Below, one piece after another: positions 46,362-55,507 of a stretch of 64,000 nucleotides of DNA. Below the pieces are notes generated by a model. The model was given only the letters and a program-made list of their open reading frames with translations. It ran no database searches and was not told the DNA's origin. The number at the start of each line of letters is the position of its first letter. Positions within the stretch are counted from its first letter, which is position 1. The translations under genes were made by a program, and so were the position numbers. The stretch is from Aedes albopictus (Eukaryota > Arthropoda > Insecta > Diptera > Culicidae), in contig NC_085137.1 in NCBI RefSeq assembly GCF_035046485.1, forward strand, positions 380,680,706 through 380,744,705. The letters run 5' to 3'.

Positions 46362-46530
46362 CCCAAGCAGCACACAAGTCACAAAGAAGTGTCGACAGCG
46401 CAGATTTTTGGTTGTACAAGAGGCACATTCATGTTATCCTAACTCAAAGGCAGAATAACTTGAAAATGACACGTGACCAACCAAAAACCTGCGCTGTCGG
46501 CACTCCGTTGTGACTTGTGTGCTGCTTGGG
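46362..46530. mobile_element. Palindromic MITE (CCCAAGCAGC ends) with TTC target duplication
   Basis: CCCAAGCAGCACACAAGTCA at the left is mirrored at the right, with arms of about 54 bases. TTC lies outside each end (46359-46361 and 46531-46533). Ignoring the element and one TTC keeps the gag frame in register. A 3-bp duplication is typical of PIF/Harbinger-type insertions. 169 bp, non-coding. Confidence 0.88.
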
Positions 46531-46575
46531 TTCATGTCCAAACAATTGCCAATATTCAAATGGGAACCAGAAGTG

Positions 46576-47443
46576 CACTATGGGGGATCCCCATACAAGC
46601 AGGCGGACAAAAATATTTTCGTCATATTTTCGAGGATTTATTAGTATTCTGTAGTTGGTTCGACTAAAATATATTGTTTATGAACATTTTTAAACATCAC
46701 GACCAAGTTTTGAAAAGGGCATATTTTCAATATGGTCAAATAACTGATAATATATAAAAAGTTTGAATTTGTTTTATTTTTTAAATTTTTATTTTGTTTT
46801 TTTGTGCTTAGAATGATCAACATTTTTGTGTAGTAACTTTCAAAAATGAATTCCAAGGGAATTTGCTTAGAATGTTTGAGAATCGTCGTTTAATCTCAAG
46901 GGGTGCGCCCGGGCGGTCTCGTGCGTAAAAAACGCTGAATCTCCCAAGACCGCAATTTACCGCAGCATTTCGCACACAAAATCATTAGAGTGGACCTAAA
47001 GCTTGACCATAAACTGATTTTGAGCCTGGGAATGTTTGGGAAAAAAAAAAGATGCCGATTATCAAAATTTGAATCTTATGTCTTTTTCAGCTTCTTCTTC
47101 TCCTTGTACCTTTTTTTCATACAATGGTTCAATTATTCCACAAAATCACGTGTTTGTTGGAAAGCTTGTTTCATTATCTTACCAATGATGTATTGAAACC
47201 AATAGATAATGATGATATTAGTTAGAAAATATCGATTTGAAATTATGTGTTGTTTTTTTTTTGAAAATTGCATTTTTTAGCTTTACTCAACTTTGATACT
47301 CAATATCTTTGTAACTACATCAGCTAGAAACTTGAAATTCTAGATTAATCTTAGTTTATATGTTTATTTTCGATAGAAAATTTCAGAACAAGCATTAGTG
47401 GAAGTCACTTTTCTGATTTTTGTCCGCCTGATATCCTATAGTG
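46576..47443. mobile_element. Transib-like TIR element (CACTATG end) with 5-bp target duplication
   Basis: Left tip CACTATGGGGGATCC, right tip read inward CACTATAGGATATC. After a short unequal spacer both continue as CAGGCGGACAAAAAT. AAGTG is present on both sides (46571-46575 and 47444-47448), and ignoring the element with one AAGTG restores the gag frame register. Transib elements, relatives of the RAG1 source transposon, have CACWRTG-like tips and 5-bp duplications, so this is a good candidate for a non-autonomous member. It is 868 bp, AT-rich, with a GC-rich patch at 46898-46970. No transposase seen. Confidence 0.7.
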
Positions 47444-48076
47444 AAGTGTGGCCTCTCTTCATAAGTAGTTTTGAGAACACCACCAACGCTTGCGGCTTCA
47501 CAAATCTCGACAACTTGAAGAGGCTGCAGGATTCCCTGCAAGGTGAACACTGGAAGTTGAGCGAAGTCGATTGGTATTGCCTGATGCAGTTCCAGGAGTA
47601 ATCACCGATCTCCGGAACCTGTTTGGAAAGCCAGAGAAGCTCCACAAGACATCGTTAAGCAATTGTGTGACCACTTGGAAGCAGCCGGCCTAACAGATCA
47701 CTTGAATAACCCCATGTTGGTCCAAGAGCTAGAAGAAAAGCTTCCACCCAACCACAAACTGGACTGGGTGCGTTTCAAAAGATTCAGCCATGGTAGCCCA
47801 CTGCGAATGTTTACCGATTTCATTTCTGATGTGGTATCGGATGTGTCGGAAGTAGCGGATTTCTCTGCGGTAAGCTCTCCTGAACCGGTACGCCCAAAGC
47901 ACCGGAGTGACAAGAAGAAGAAATATGTTCATCTACACGCTGCGTCATCAAAAAGAGAACCCGCTAGCGGTAAAGCTTGTTGGATGTGTAAACGGTCAGA
48001 CCACAAGATAACGTTTTGCGATGATTTCAAGAAGTTATCAGTGACGGATTGTTTGAAGTTGGTGGAAAAGCGCTAG
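47444..48076 (+). pseudogene. Bel/Pao gag, middle and zinc-knuckle part (broken)
   Basis: Continues gag with WPLFISSFENTTNACGF (47450-47500). A frame change near 47560-47660 is followed by a 138-residue frame ending in a CCHC zinc knuckle: Cys, Cys, His, Cys spaced C-x2-C-x4-H-x4-C (47978-48019). The knuckle is the nucleic-acid-binding element of gag. Short frameshifts and a terminal stop break it. Confidence 0.85.
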
Positions 48077-48108
48077 TTGTGCGTACTCTGAACAGATTGC
48101 GTTTGCGT

Positions 48109-48376
48109 TTGCGTTTGAACAGATCGATCATCTTCCGGATGATACCAGTGACGATTTCGGGCGGGGATCTTTCCGTCAACACTCTGGCGTTCCTCGACGA
48201 GGGATCTTCAGTGACATTGATTAAAGACATCGTTGCCAACCAGCTACAAGTGAAAGGAGTGCCGAAGCCACTAACAGTGACGTGGACTGGCAACATGAAA
48301 AGGCACGAAGACGGATCTACAAGAGTCAACGTTATGCTGGCTGCGAGAGGTTCAAATGAGAAACTTTTGTTACAAC
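48109..48376 (+). pseudogene. Bel/Pao aspartic protease, first part (broken)
   Basis: A frame encoding VNTLAFLDEGSSVTLI (48178-48225) shows the D-E-G-S form of the aspartic protease active site that is usual in Bel/Pao elements in place of DTGS. The domain is cut by the MITE at 48377. Confidence 0.85.
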
Positions 48377-48530
48377 CCAGACAACCAGTCATCGTATAAG
48401 ATGTTGCATAAGATGATAAAGTGGAGGCCATATGCGTGCATGCCTCCATTTAGGCGCATGTAAAATGTACGCATATCGCCTCCACTTTAACATCTTATAC
48501 AACATCTTATACGATGACTGGTTGACTGGG
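48377..48530. mobile_element. Palindromic MITE (CCCAGWCAACC ends) with AA target duplication
   Basis: CCCAGACAACCAGTCATCGT at the left is mirrored by CCCAGTCAACCAGTCATCGT from the right, with arms of about 60 bases (CATCTTATAC and CCTCCACTTT blocks). AA lies outside both ends. Ignoring the element and one AA keeps the protease frame in register. 154 bp, non-coding. Confidence 0.9.
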
Positions 48531-48899
48531 AAGGTGCCCACACTGTTTCAGGATTGGTTCTCCCAAAGCAAAACGTGAATCTAAAAGAGGTCAAAAGGCG
48601 CTTTCCTCATTTACGTGATTTGCCAGTGGTTGAGTTAGGTTTGGAAGAACCGACAATCATGCTCGGGTTAGACAACCTACACATATTTGCTTCGCTGGAA
48701 TCTAGAATCGGTCAACCTGGCGAACCGATAGCAGTCAAAACCAAATTAGATTGGACTGTTTATGGTCCCTTGCAGAAGAACGAGATGGCGACGGTTCATG
48801 TAAATTTCCATATGATACATCCAAAAACCAAGAACTACATGACGTGATGCGTGCTAAATACTGTCTTGAAGAATCCGGAGTTATGCCCTCTGGAGTTCC
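48531..48899 (+). pseudogene. Bel/Pao protease C-terminal part and start of RT region (broken)
   Basis: The frame contains LVLPKQNVNLKEV, IMLGLDNLHIF and GEPIAVKTKLDWTVYGP (48555-48774), the conserved region between protease and RT in Bel/Pao. Near 48836-48895, in a shifted frame, come LHDVMRAKYCLEESGV-type residues. It is interrupted at 48899 by a 5.2-kb composite insertion and resumes at 54082. Confidence 0.85.
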
Positions 48900-49216
48900 G
48901 TAAACCGGGGTCAAATTGATCAGCGGGGTGGAATTGATCATTTGGTTACTACATTGTAATTGCATACCAAGAACTTCTAAGCGTCGCGATGATCTTAAAC
49001 TTCTTACCTCATCTAGTTCATAGATGTCTTGAGATGAGTTAAGACTTTTATTTGTTCAGAAAAATATTAGTTTAGCCTTATTTTTTTTAGAAATTTGCGA
49101 TGTATCTCTCACTTAGCTGAAATCATTGCTTCTAAACAATCAATTGCCACTAGGACTTCCCGTAAATTTTTTGTTTTAACATTTTTGTGGAGCCTTGGTT
49201 GGAAAGTTATGAAGCT

Positions 49217-49243
49217 ATTCTGAATTTGAATAATTTAAAAAAA
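49217..49243. repeat. Left target duplication of the LINE 49244-52552
   Basis: A 26-base sequence starting ATTCTGAATTTGAATAATTT and ending in an A run recurs at 52553-52578 (one A fewer). A duplication this long flanking an element with a non-LTR character marks target-primed insertion. Confidence 0.88.
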
Positions 49244-49628
49244 GGGAGTAGTGTGCGGTAGTTCGGCAGCAGCAAAGCTTCGCGCGCTGGCTTTGCTAGA
49301 TTTTTGCGATTTTTTTTCTCTTCTCTCTGCGGGGCTCCGACGACGGGACGCCAAGCAGTCAGTAGTGTGCGGTAGTTCGGCAGTAGCAAAGCTTCGCGCG
49401 CTGGCTTTGCTACACGCAGAACTCGATGTGCACAGCGCAACGAGTAGGGGAACTGCGGCCATAACGCCCATAGAGGGCAAGTTGCACCACCCTTGTTTTA
49501 GGCAAACCACGTTATTTTCAGTACTTTTTTCAATTGCTATCGCTAAAATAAGAATAAAAATGCTTCTTTACATTTGAGGTTACATATTTTTACAGAAAAA
49601 AATGTACAAAAACATCTAAGTAGTTATT

Positions 49629-49751
49629 TATGCAACAAGTTGCATAATGATGATTTTTTCAGCACGAGTTGTACATTTATCCAATGAGGCTTGCCGAGTT
49701 GGATAAATACGACGAGTGCTGAAAAAATCGAGTTTTGCAACGCGTTGCATA
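49629..49751. repeat. Small foldback (TATGCAAC arms)
   Basis: TATGCAACAAGTTGCATAAT pairs with the right arm ending GTTGCATA. Both arms include GATTTTTTCAGCACGAG or its mirror and TATCCAA near the loop. About 123 bp, probably a MITE or an internal inverted repeat of the host element. Confidence 0.75.
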
Positions 49752-50083
49752 CAACATTTTTTGTAATTACGAAAAATACTCGCTCCGGATAATCTATATA
49801 GCTACACATACATGAAATCAAGAGGTACCACGTGGGAGCATCCATGCGCACCGGCGCAGTTTTTTGTTCGATCAGGTAGGCTATAGTGTTGAAGGTGTCA
49901 CACATTTTCAAGCTCCGTCGTCGTCGGCAATCAGCAACATATAAAGGAGCAAAAGTAGCTTCAGCTGCTGCTTCTGCACCTGATCGGCGGTCCGATTTGT
50001 ATTCGAGCTGCTAATTGGATGTAGAAGCAACAGGTTTATTTACGGAAATCGCGGTAGTGAGCAAAATGTATGTGCTTTCAAAA

Positions 50084-50145
50084 GTGCCGAAAAGTGCTAC
50101 TTTTCAGCACTCTTAAGAGTGCCGAAAAGTAGTACTTTTCGGCAC
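50084..50145. repeat. 62-bp near-perfect palindrome with self-palindromic halves
   Basis: Centred on CTTAAG at 50112-50117. Each 31-base half (GTGCCGAAAAGT / ACTTTTCGGCAC type) is itself close to palindromic. Only two mismatches between the arms were noticed. It would form either one long or two short hairpins. Confidence 0.85.
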
Positions 50146-52814
50146 CTTTGCTTTAGTGGAGAAAAGTAGGCCGTTTTATCGTTGCAACCGCGAGTGAAAA
50201 GTAGGGTTATAAGCAACGTAATTGCAAAAAAAAGATTTTGGTTACTTTTGATGTAATTTTAGCCTGTCAAATGTTTGCACTTTTTTACATAATTTAAAAG
50301 ATTTTTTTTTCTCGCTATCCCCACAAACTGTTTTGCACACTCCCATTATTTGCGTACCAAGCGGAAAAAGTATCGAATTTGAGCCTTACAACTTTTTTTA
50401 CAAGGGTCCAAACTTCTGAGGCATGTGTGGGGTAAAATGCCCACCCCTAGTTATTTACATTAAAATAGCCATTTAGATCCAAGTTCTGGCACAAACTATG
50501 TAGAACACAAGTTAGAACCAAGCAACAGCACATTTTTACTATGAATTAGTTCACTAATCACACAGCCATGCGTCATTTTGTAGTAATTATTGATAGAACA
50601 GCTCACTATGACGTTTACATGGAATTGACCCATAATTACATGTGATCCATAATTTTGTAATGACTGTATACCATTCACGAACAATAACAGTTGATAATAA
50701 ACCAGGCGCGCAAGTATATGTACACAATTTGGCATCATGGCGTTAGCTGTGGCTAGTGGCGCGTTTTACCCCGCATTAAAACTAAAATTATGAAAATCAA
50801 ACATTTTTTCAAATTTGAATTTCTCAGTAGTAAAACATAAAACTGGTATATGGTTTCTTTCATTTGGAAGGAAACATGTTGGTGCTTCATGTTGGTGCCA
50901 AAAAAATGTGTATTATAAAGTGTTTCGTGGTTAAAATTGGACTCTTCCTTAACGTGGGCGTCTTACCCCCAAGGAATTGGCATCCCTATCCCTCCAATGG
51001 AATGTTTTCGTAGCCAGCATAACAGCGGCTCAAGCGTAGGGCTCAAGCTGACAACCTATCTTTCAACACTGCAGCATAATTTTAATGCGGGGTAAGAAAA
51101 CAAGAAGACCATAACAGCCCCCTGCTTACCCCCAGTTCCCCTAACTTTCACGCAGCGACCGAAAAGACAAAAGAATTTTCACGCAGATTTGTGTAACACC
51201 GGATCAACACAAAAAATGTGCTGATCCGGTGTTACACAAATCTGCGTGAAAATTCTTTTGTCTTTTTGCTCGCTGCGTGAAAGTTACTCGTGCGCTGTGT
51301 TGTTTCATTTAAGGGTGTAGATTTTTGCGATTTTTTTCTCTTCTCTCTGCGGGGCTCCGACGACGGGACGCCAAGCAGTCAGTAGTGTGCGGTAGTTCGG
51401 CAGCAGCAAAGCTTCGCGCGCTGGCTTTGCTAGATTTTTGCGATTTTTTTTTTCTCTTCTCTCTGCGGGGCTCCGACGACGGGACGAGTGTGCGCGCGCC
51501 GTGGTTCGAGTCGGTTCCGAATTTTTCGCGTCCCATCGGCGCTAGTTTCCAATACACTTTTAGTTGATAATAAATATTTTCTTTCATTTTTTGCATTTAC
51601 ACAAAAGAGTGAAAAATGTTAGTTCGGGTTCGCCGGTCGAGAAAAAATCCGGGCGCCGACAAGTGAGTCGCGTTCAGTGTATTTCTGTGTGGAATAGACT
51701 AAAGGTTTCTGCTCCCTAGTGGAGTGGAGACGCGTGATAGAATTTTTTTTTGGCTAGTTCTTGCGTCGAAAAGTGGTCGGTTAACGGCGGTTTGTGTATA
51801 TTGATCCATTGTCAAATCATATCACCAACCATAGGTGACTCCCGGACTGATAATGTACCTTACCCTACTAACAAAAAAATTCCTTCCTGAGACAAACAGT
51901 GTTGGTAAAATCTTAAATTCTCAAATCTCATGGTTGAGTTGATTCACGCGCGATTTTTGACTCGCCAAACTCACCGCCGAAAAAATCATGCATGAGTTGA
52001 CTCGTGATTTTACTCATTCCTTAATTTCTTGGTAGTCTTATTATTTACAACGAAGTTTTTAGGATTGTATAACAGGACAAGATCAAACCTTGCATACAAC
52101 AACAAAGATTGTCGTTAAAATTGATTTGGATTCGTTTTACAAGCAAATGAGATTTCGGCGCTTGACTCGTGAGAGCGAGATTTTGCATGAAAATCTCGCA
52201 CGTGAGAAAATGATTTAGAATCGCGCGCGAGTTTGCTCACGCAGGAGCGGTTCATGAGTGAGCTTTGAGTGTGAGTTTATCAACACTGACGTGGAGATGC
52301 AGCAAGTCGCGGTCTTTATAACAACGTTTGTCTTACTAACATTCCCTTCCATCCTCGATGACCGTAAGGACGTGGCCGGCGCCGTTATTGACCTTATTAA
52401 AGTTGAGAGCTCTCGACCTGTGTACATTGAGAATTGTAAGCTATGTAGTCTCAAGCCCTATTCATTGGTCCCTTGTGCAATTTCGATTGCTCTGGTCAAT
52501 CACGGAGTAGCAACTACGAATTGTGCGGCCATCTATGCTCATGCTCATGCTCATTCTGAATTTGAATAATTTAAAAAAGGTCTTTTATTATGAAAAAGTA
52601 ATTTATTTTTACAAAAACACTTATTTCAAAGGAAATTGTCTACCTTTAGGCGTTAAGGGGGAAATTTCAAAATTTAATTTTGTATTTTAAGTGTCAAATT
52701 CACTAGTTGTAAGAGTTTTGACGCGTTGTTCGGGTCAATTAATTTAATTAAAAGTTTAAACTTGTTTAACAAAATTCTGTCACATAGTTTCATAGAGATC
52801 CACTAAGTACTGAT

Positions 52815-54040
52815 TTTATTATTATTTATTCAATTCCGTAACTCAAGACATACATCTTATTATGTTACATGTTTCGAAAATGGTGGATTTGACGTTAAGT
52901 ATACGATTTGATATGATTTTGGCAATCAACAACATCAATATATGTATAACTAATTATCGACTATTACTTTCATAGTGCTCAAATACTCTCCTTCTAAAGG
53001 TTGCTTGCCCACTAGATTCAATTACGGCTATGTCATTAGGTAAAGAATTCCAGAATGCGACACCTCTCACGAAAAACGAATCCCCATATTTAGCCGTGCG
53101 ATGACGTGGAATCACGAATTTTCTTGAACGACTTCCTCGGAAAGCAATCAGTTTTTCATATAAATAGCCAGGCATTTTATTGTTTACAAGGTTAAACATA
53201 AATAGACAACATCTTATCTTGCAGGAGTTATCAAAAGTGCAGCCCAAAAGACGATGCTGTAAATGGGATACATGGGAAATTCTATCGAGACCATAAACAA
53301 AACGTACACACGAATTAAGTGCGACACGCATTTTTTGTAAAACTCTTACAGATGTTTGCATTAGCCATAGATCGCATCCAATAAAATGAGGCAAAATAAG
53401 GCTTTTGAAAAGTTTCAGTTTTATCTCTGATTTGAGGTACGAAGCACTTAACTGGAGTGTTCGCAATTTTGCATATATTTTACCACATTGATTTAAGATA
53501 AATGAGTCCCATTCAAAATTAGATCTGATATTGACACCCAGGCTCATTGCAGATTCTACATATTTAAGAAGAACATTAAGGGGATTCACTAAACAGTGTA
53601 AACTGATTAAACTGATTAAACGTCGCGATCACCAAGGCAATCTTCGATTATTTCATTCGCAAAATCATGAAACATTTCAAATAAGCAGAAAATCATGGCT
53701 TACGCAGCAAATTAATCTGTTTAGTGAGTCCCCCTATTGTTTAGTTTTATTTCAGGTTTTATATAGTTAGAGTTAACAGTACTGATAAACATTGCATGTG
53801 ATTAACTTGCATTTAGTGTGAGTTTATTTTGTGTTGCCCATTTGGATATAGCATCTAGATTCTCATTGATTTTCCAAGCGGAAGCTTCAGAGTGCTCAAG
53901 ATATATTTGTACATCATCCGCAAAAATGTGAATGTGACAGTGTTTCAATACAGAGGGGAGATCGTTGATATACAATGAAAATAGTATAGGTCCCAATATT
54001 CTTCTTTTGGCAATATTTGAATTATCACTCATGTTATCCG
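52815..54040 (-). pseudogene. Non-LTR LINE reverse transcriptase fragment (broken)
   Basis: Minus-strand frames: 54032-53802 encodes ILGPILFSLYINDLP and HIFADDVQIYL (FADD codons at 53913-53924), and 53589-52954 encodes the RT thumb and C-terminus (KLFKSLILPHFIGCDLWL, ISHVSHLQHRLLGCTFDN, FFVRGVAFWNSLPNDI). The style resembles CR1/jockey-group LINEs of mosquitoes. The clade is uncertain. The 3' tail is an AATAAT-type run (plus-strand TTATTATTATTTATT at 52817-52831). The 5' part is missing and a MITE splits the two frames. Confidence 0.85.
53577..53736. mobile_element. TA-type MITE (GGGGAYTCACTAAACAG ends) inside the LINE fragment
   Basis: GGGGATTCACTAAACAG at the left is mirrored by GGGGGACTCACTAAACAG from the right, with TA at both edges. 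About 160 bp, non-coding. It lies exactly between the two RT frames. Confidence 0.8.
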
Positions 54041-54081
54041 CAAAAGTTGTTTTAAAGTGATCAATTTGACCCCGGATTACG

Positions 54082-55095
54082 GTTCCTGAATCGCATGAGG
54101 ATCAAAGAACACGCGAGATTCTACGGACGACTACTGTTCGCACTGGTGACCGCTTTGAGACAGGGTTACTATGGCGACACGATGAAAGAAGATTTCCCGA
54201 TAATTAAGGTATGACGAAGCGAAGATTATTGGCATTAGAGCGAAAGTTGGCGAACAATCCAAAGATGCAGGAGGCCGTCCGTCTGCAAATCACTGAATAC
54301 CTAGCAAAACAATATGCTCACATAGCGTCCGAGGAGGAACTACTTGGGTCCAATCCGGCGGAGGTATGGTACCTACCACTGAACGTAAGGAAACACCCAC
54401 ACAAACCAAATAAGTCACGCCTGGTTTGGGATGCCGCCGCGATGGTTAGAGGAATCTCACTGAACACAGAACTGTTGAAGGGTCCAGATATGCTGTCATC
54501 GCTATCATCTGTTCTTAGTTGTTTCCGAGAGCGCCGAGTTGGATTTGGTGGTGACATAGAGGAAATGTATCACCAGCTAAAAATAAGAGGGAAGATCGCC
54601 AAGCACAACGTTTCCTCTATCGTTCACACCCACATGACGCAGAGCCACAGATCTATGTGATGGACATTGCGACTTTCGGGTCAACCTGCTCACCGTGTTC
54701 CGCGCAATTTATAAAAAATCTGAATGCGGAAGAGTACGCCTGTCAATACCCAGAAGCTGCCACTGCAATCACGAAACGCCACTACGTGGATGATTACTAT
54801 GACAGCAACGACACTGTAGCAGAAGCTGCGAAACTTGCTAAGGATGTGAAGCTAGTTCACTCAAAGCGTGGCTTTCACATTAGAAATTGGGTCAGCAATT
54901 CCATTGAGTTGAGGAGAGAGATGGGTGAAAAAAGTGCAGCTACAACTGTTCACCTGAAAGATAAAACAGCGGGAACAGATCGCGTCCGGGGTGTAATGTG
55001 GGATACTCGAAGTGATTTCTTTCTATTCGTTACCCCATCCCGTTCGACTGGAGACCACCCAACAAAACGTGAAATCCTCAGATTGAATCGTTGAG
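54082..55095 (+). pseudogene. Bel/Pao reverse transcriptase (broken, 3'-truncated)
   Basis: Frames encode WYLPLNVRKHP, SRLVWDAAA, GDIEEMYHQLKI and, after a shift near 54605, YVMDIATFGSTCSPCSAQF and HYVDDYYDS (YVDD codons at 54783-54794), the polymerase site. 54900-55094 continues towards the RNase H boundary (PTKREILRLNR) and then homology stops. RNase H, integrase and the 3' LTR are absent. At least two frameshifts are present, so it cannot be active. Confidence 0.9.
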
Positions 55096-55230
55096 TTCAC
55101 AAAAGTTGGATTGCGTTCTGTACATAGATGCCTAAATTTGAAAGATTTGCTATGCTACGCCATTCCCTCTTTTGATGCCCTTTTCTATTTTTGCATTTAT
55201 ACGCCATGGAATAATAAAACAGAAGCACAG

Positions 55231-55507
55231 ATGCATTTTATCAAAGAACAGTGTATGGAGGTCTTTTACCTTGTTGTTTTATCTGAAACTTTGCCGATTA
55301 AAGCAAGAGTCGCAATCGCATACCAAAGTTCAGACAGACCTTTGAAAGCAACTCTCCAAGAGGTGAATATATATTGAAATCACCTGGTAGAGAGTTTCAT
55401 TCATGGTTCCCTCACGACTTTGGTATGCGCGTGCGACCCTTACTTTATTCGGCAAAGCTTCAGATAAAACTTTACATTTTTTTTTTTTGATAAAATGCAT
55501 CTGACCT
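55231..55507. repeat. Foldback of about 280 bp
   Basis: GATGCATTTTATCAAAG at the left is mirrored by TGATAAAATGCATC at the right. TTATCTGAAACTTTGCCGA and CGCATACCAAAG also have inverted partners (near 55450-55470 and 55418-55430). The loop is about 40-50 bases. MITE-like, target duplication not resolved. Confidence 0.7.

Larger units (their letters stand above)
49447..51141. mobile_element. TA-flanked non-autonomous transposon (GGGGAACTG ends)
   Basis: Left tip GGGGAACTGCGGCC, right tip read inward GGGGAACTGGGGGT. TA at 49445-49446 and 51142-51143. Its position is confirmed because ignoring it plus one TA makes the left arm of the surrounding MITE continuous with its right arm. 1695 bp, no transposase. 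It contains two foldbacks and GGGGTAA-type subterminal motifs. Confidence 0.85.
49413..51317. mobile_element. Hairpin MITE, family member 2, itself split by a TA element
   Basis: Arms around ACGAGTAACTTTCACGCAGC are inverted (left continued at 51142, right ending near 51299), with outer ends CACGCAGAAC and CACCCTTAAATG. TA flanks at 49411-49412 and 51318-51319. Ignoring it rejoins the LINE monomer exactly as in the intact neighbour (GGCTTTGCTAGATTTTTG). Without its own insert it is about 208 bp, matching family member 1 at 44816-45025. Confidence 0.85.
49244..52552 (+). mobile_element. Non-LTR retrotransposon copy with tandem 5' monomers, interrupted
   Basis: Bounded by the 26-base duplication. 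The 5' end is an array of about 115-bp monomers (49247-49361; 49362-49410 continued at 51320-51379; 51380-51487), each with CAGTCAGTAGTGTGCGG at its start and CGACGACGGGACG near its end. GC-rich leader follows (51490-51700). The 3' end is a CATGCT-type tandem (52533-52552). No RT was found, so the copy is internally deleted or eroded. TCAGT at the monomer start resembles the arthropod initiator. A frame at 52258-52569 may be 3' UTR. The clade is unclear. Confidence 0.72.
48900..54081. mobile_element. TIR element with 5-bp GTTCC duplication, swollen by nested insertions
   Basis: Left end GTAAACCGGGGTCAAATTG, right end read inward CGTAATCCGGGGTCAAATTG, both continuing ATCA. GTTCC flanks at 48895-48899 and 54082-54086, and ignoring the insert plus one copy keeps the Bel/Pao frame in register. 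Of its 5.2 kb only a few hundred bases (48900-49216, about 52579-52810 and 54041-54081) seem to be its own. The rest is a LINE at 49244-52552 and a LINE fragment at 52815-54040. Superfamily not assigned. Confidence 0.82.

Noticed and set aside
53531..53770. 79-codon plus-strand frame
   Set aside because: It lies almost entirely within the TA-type MITE and antisense to the LINE RT.
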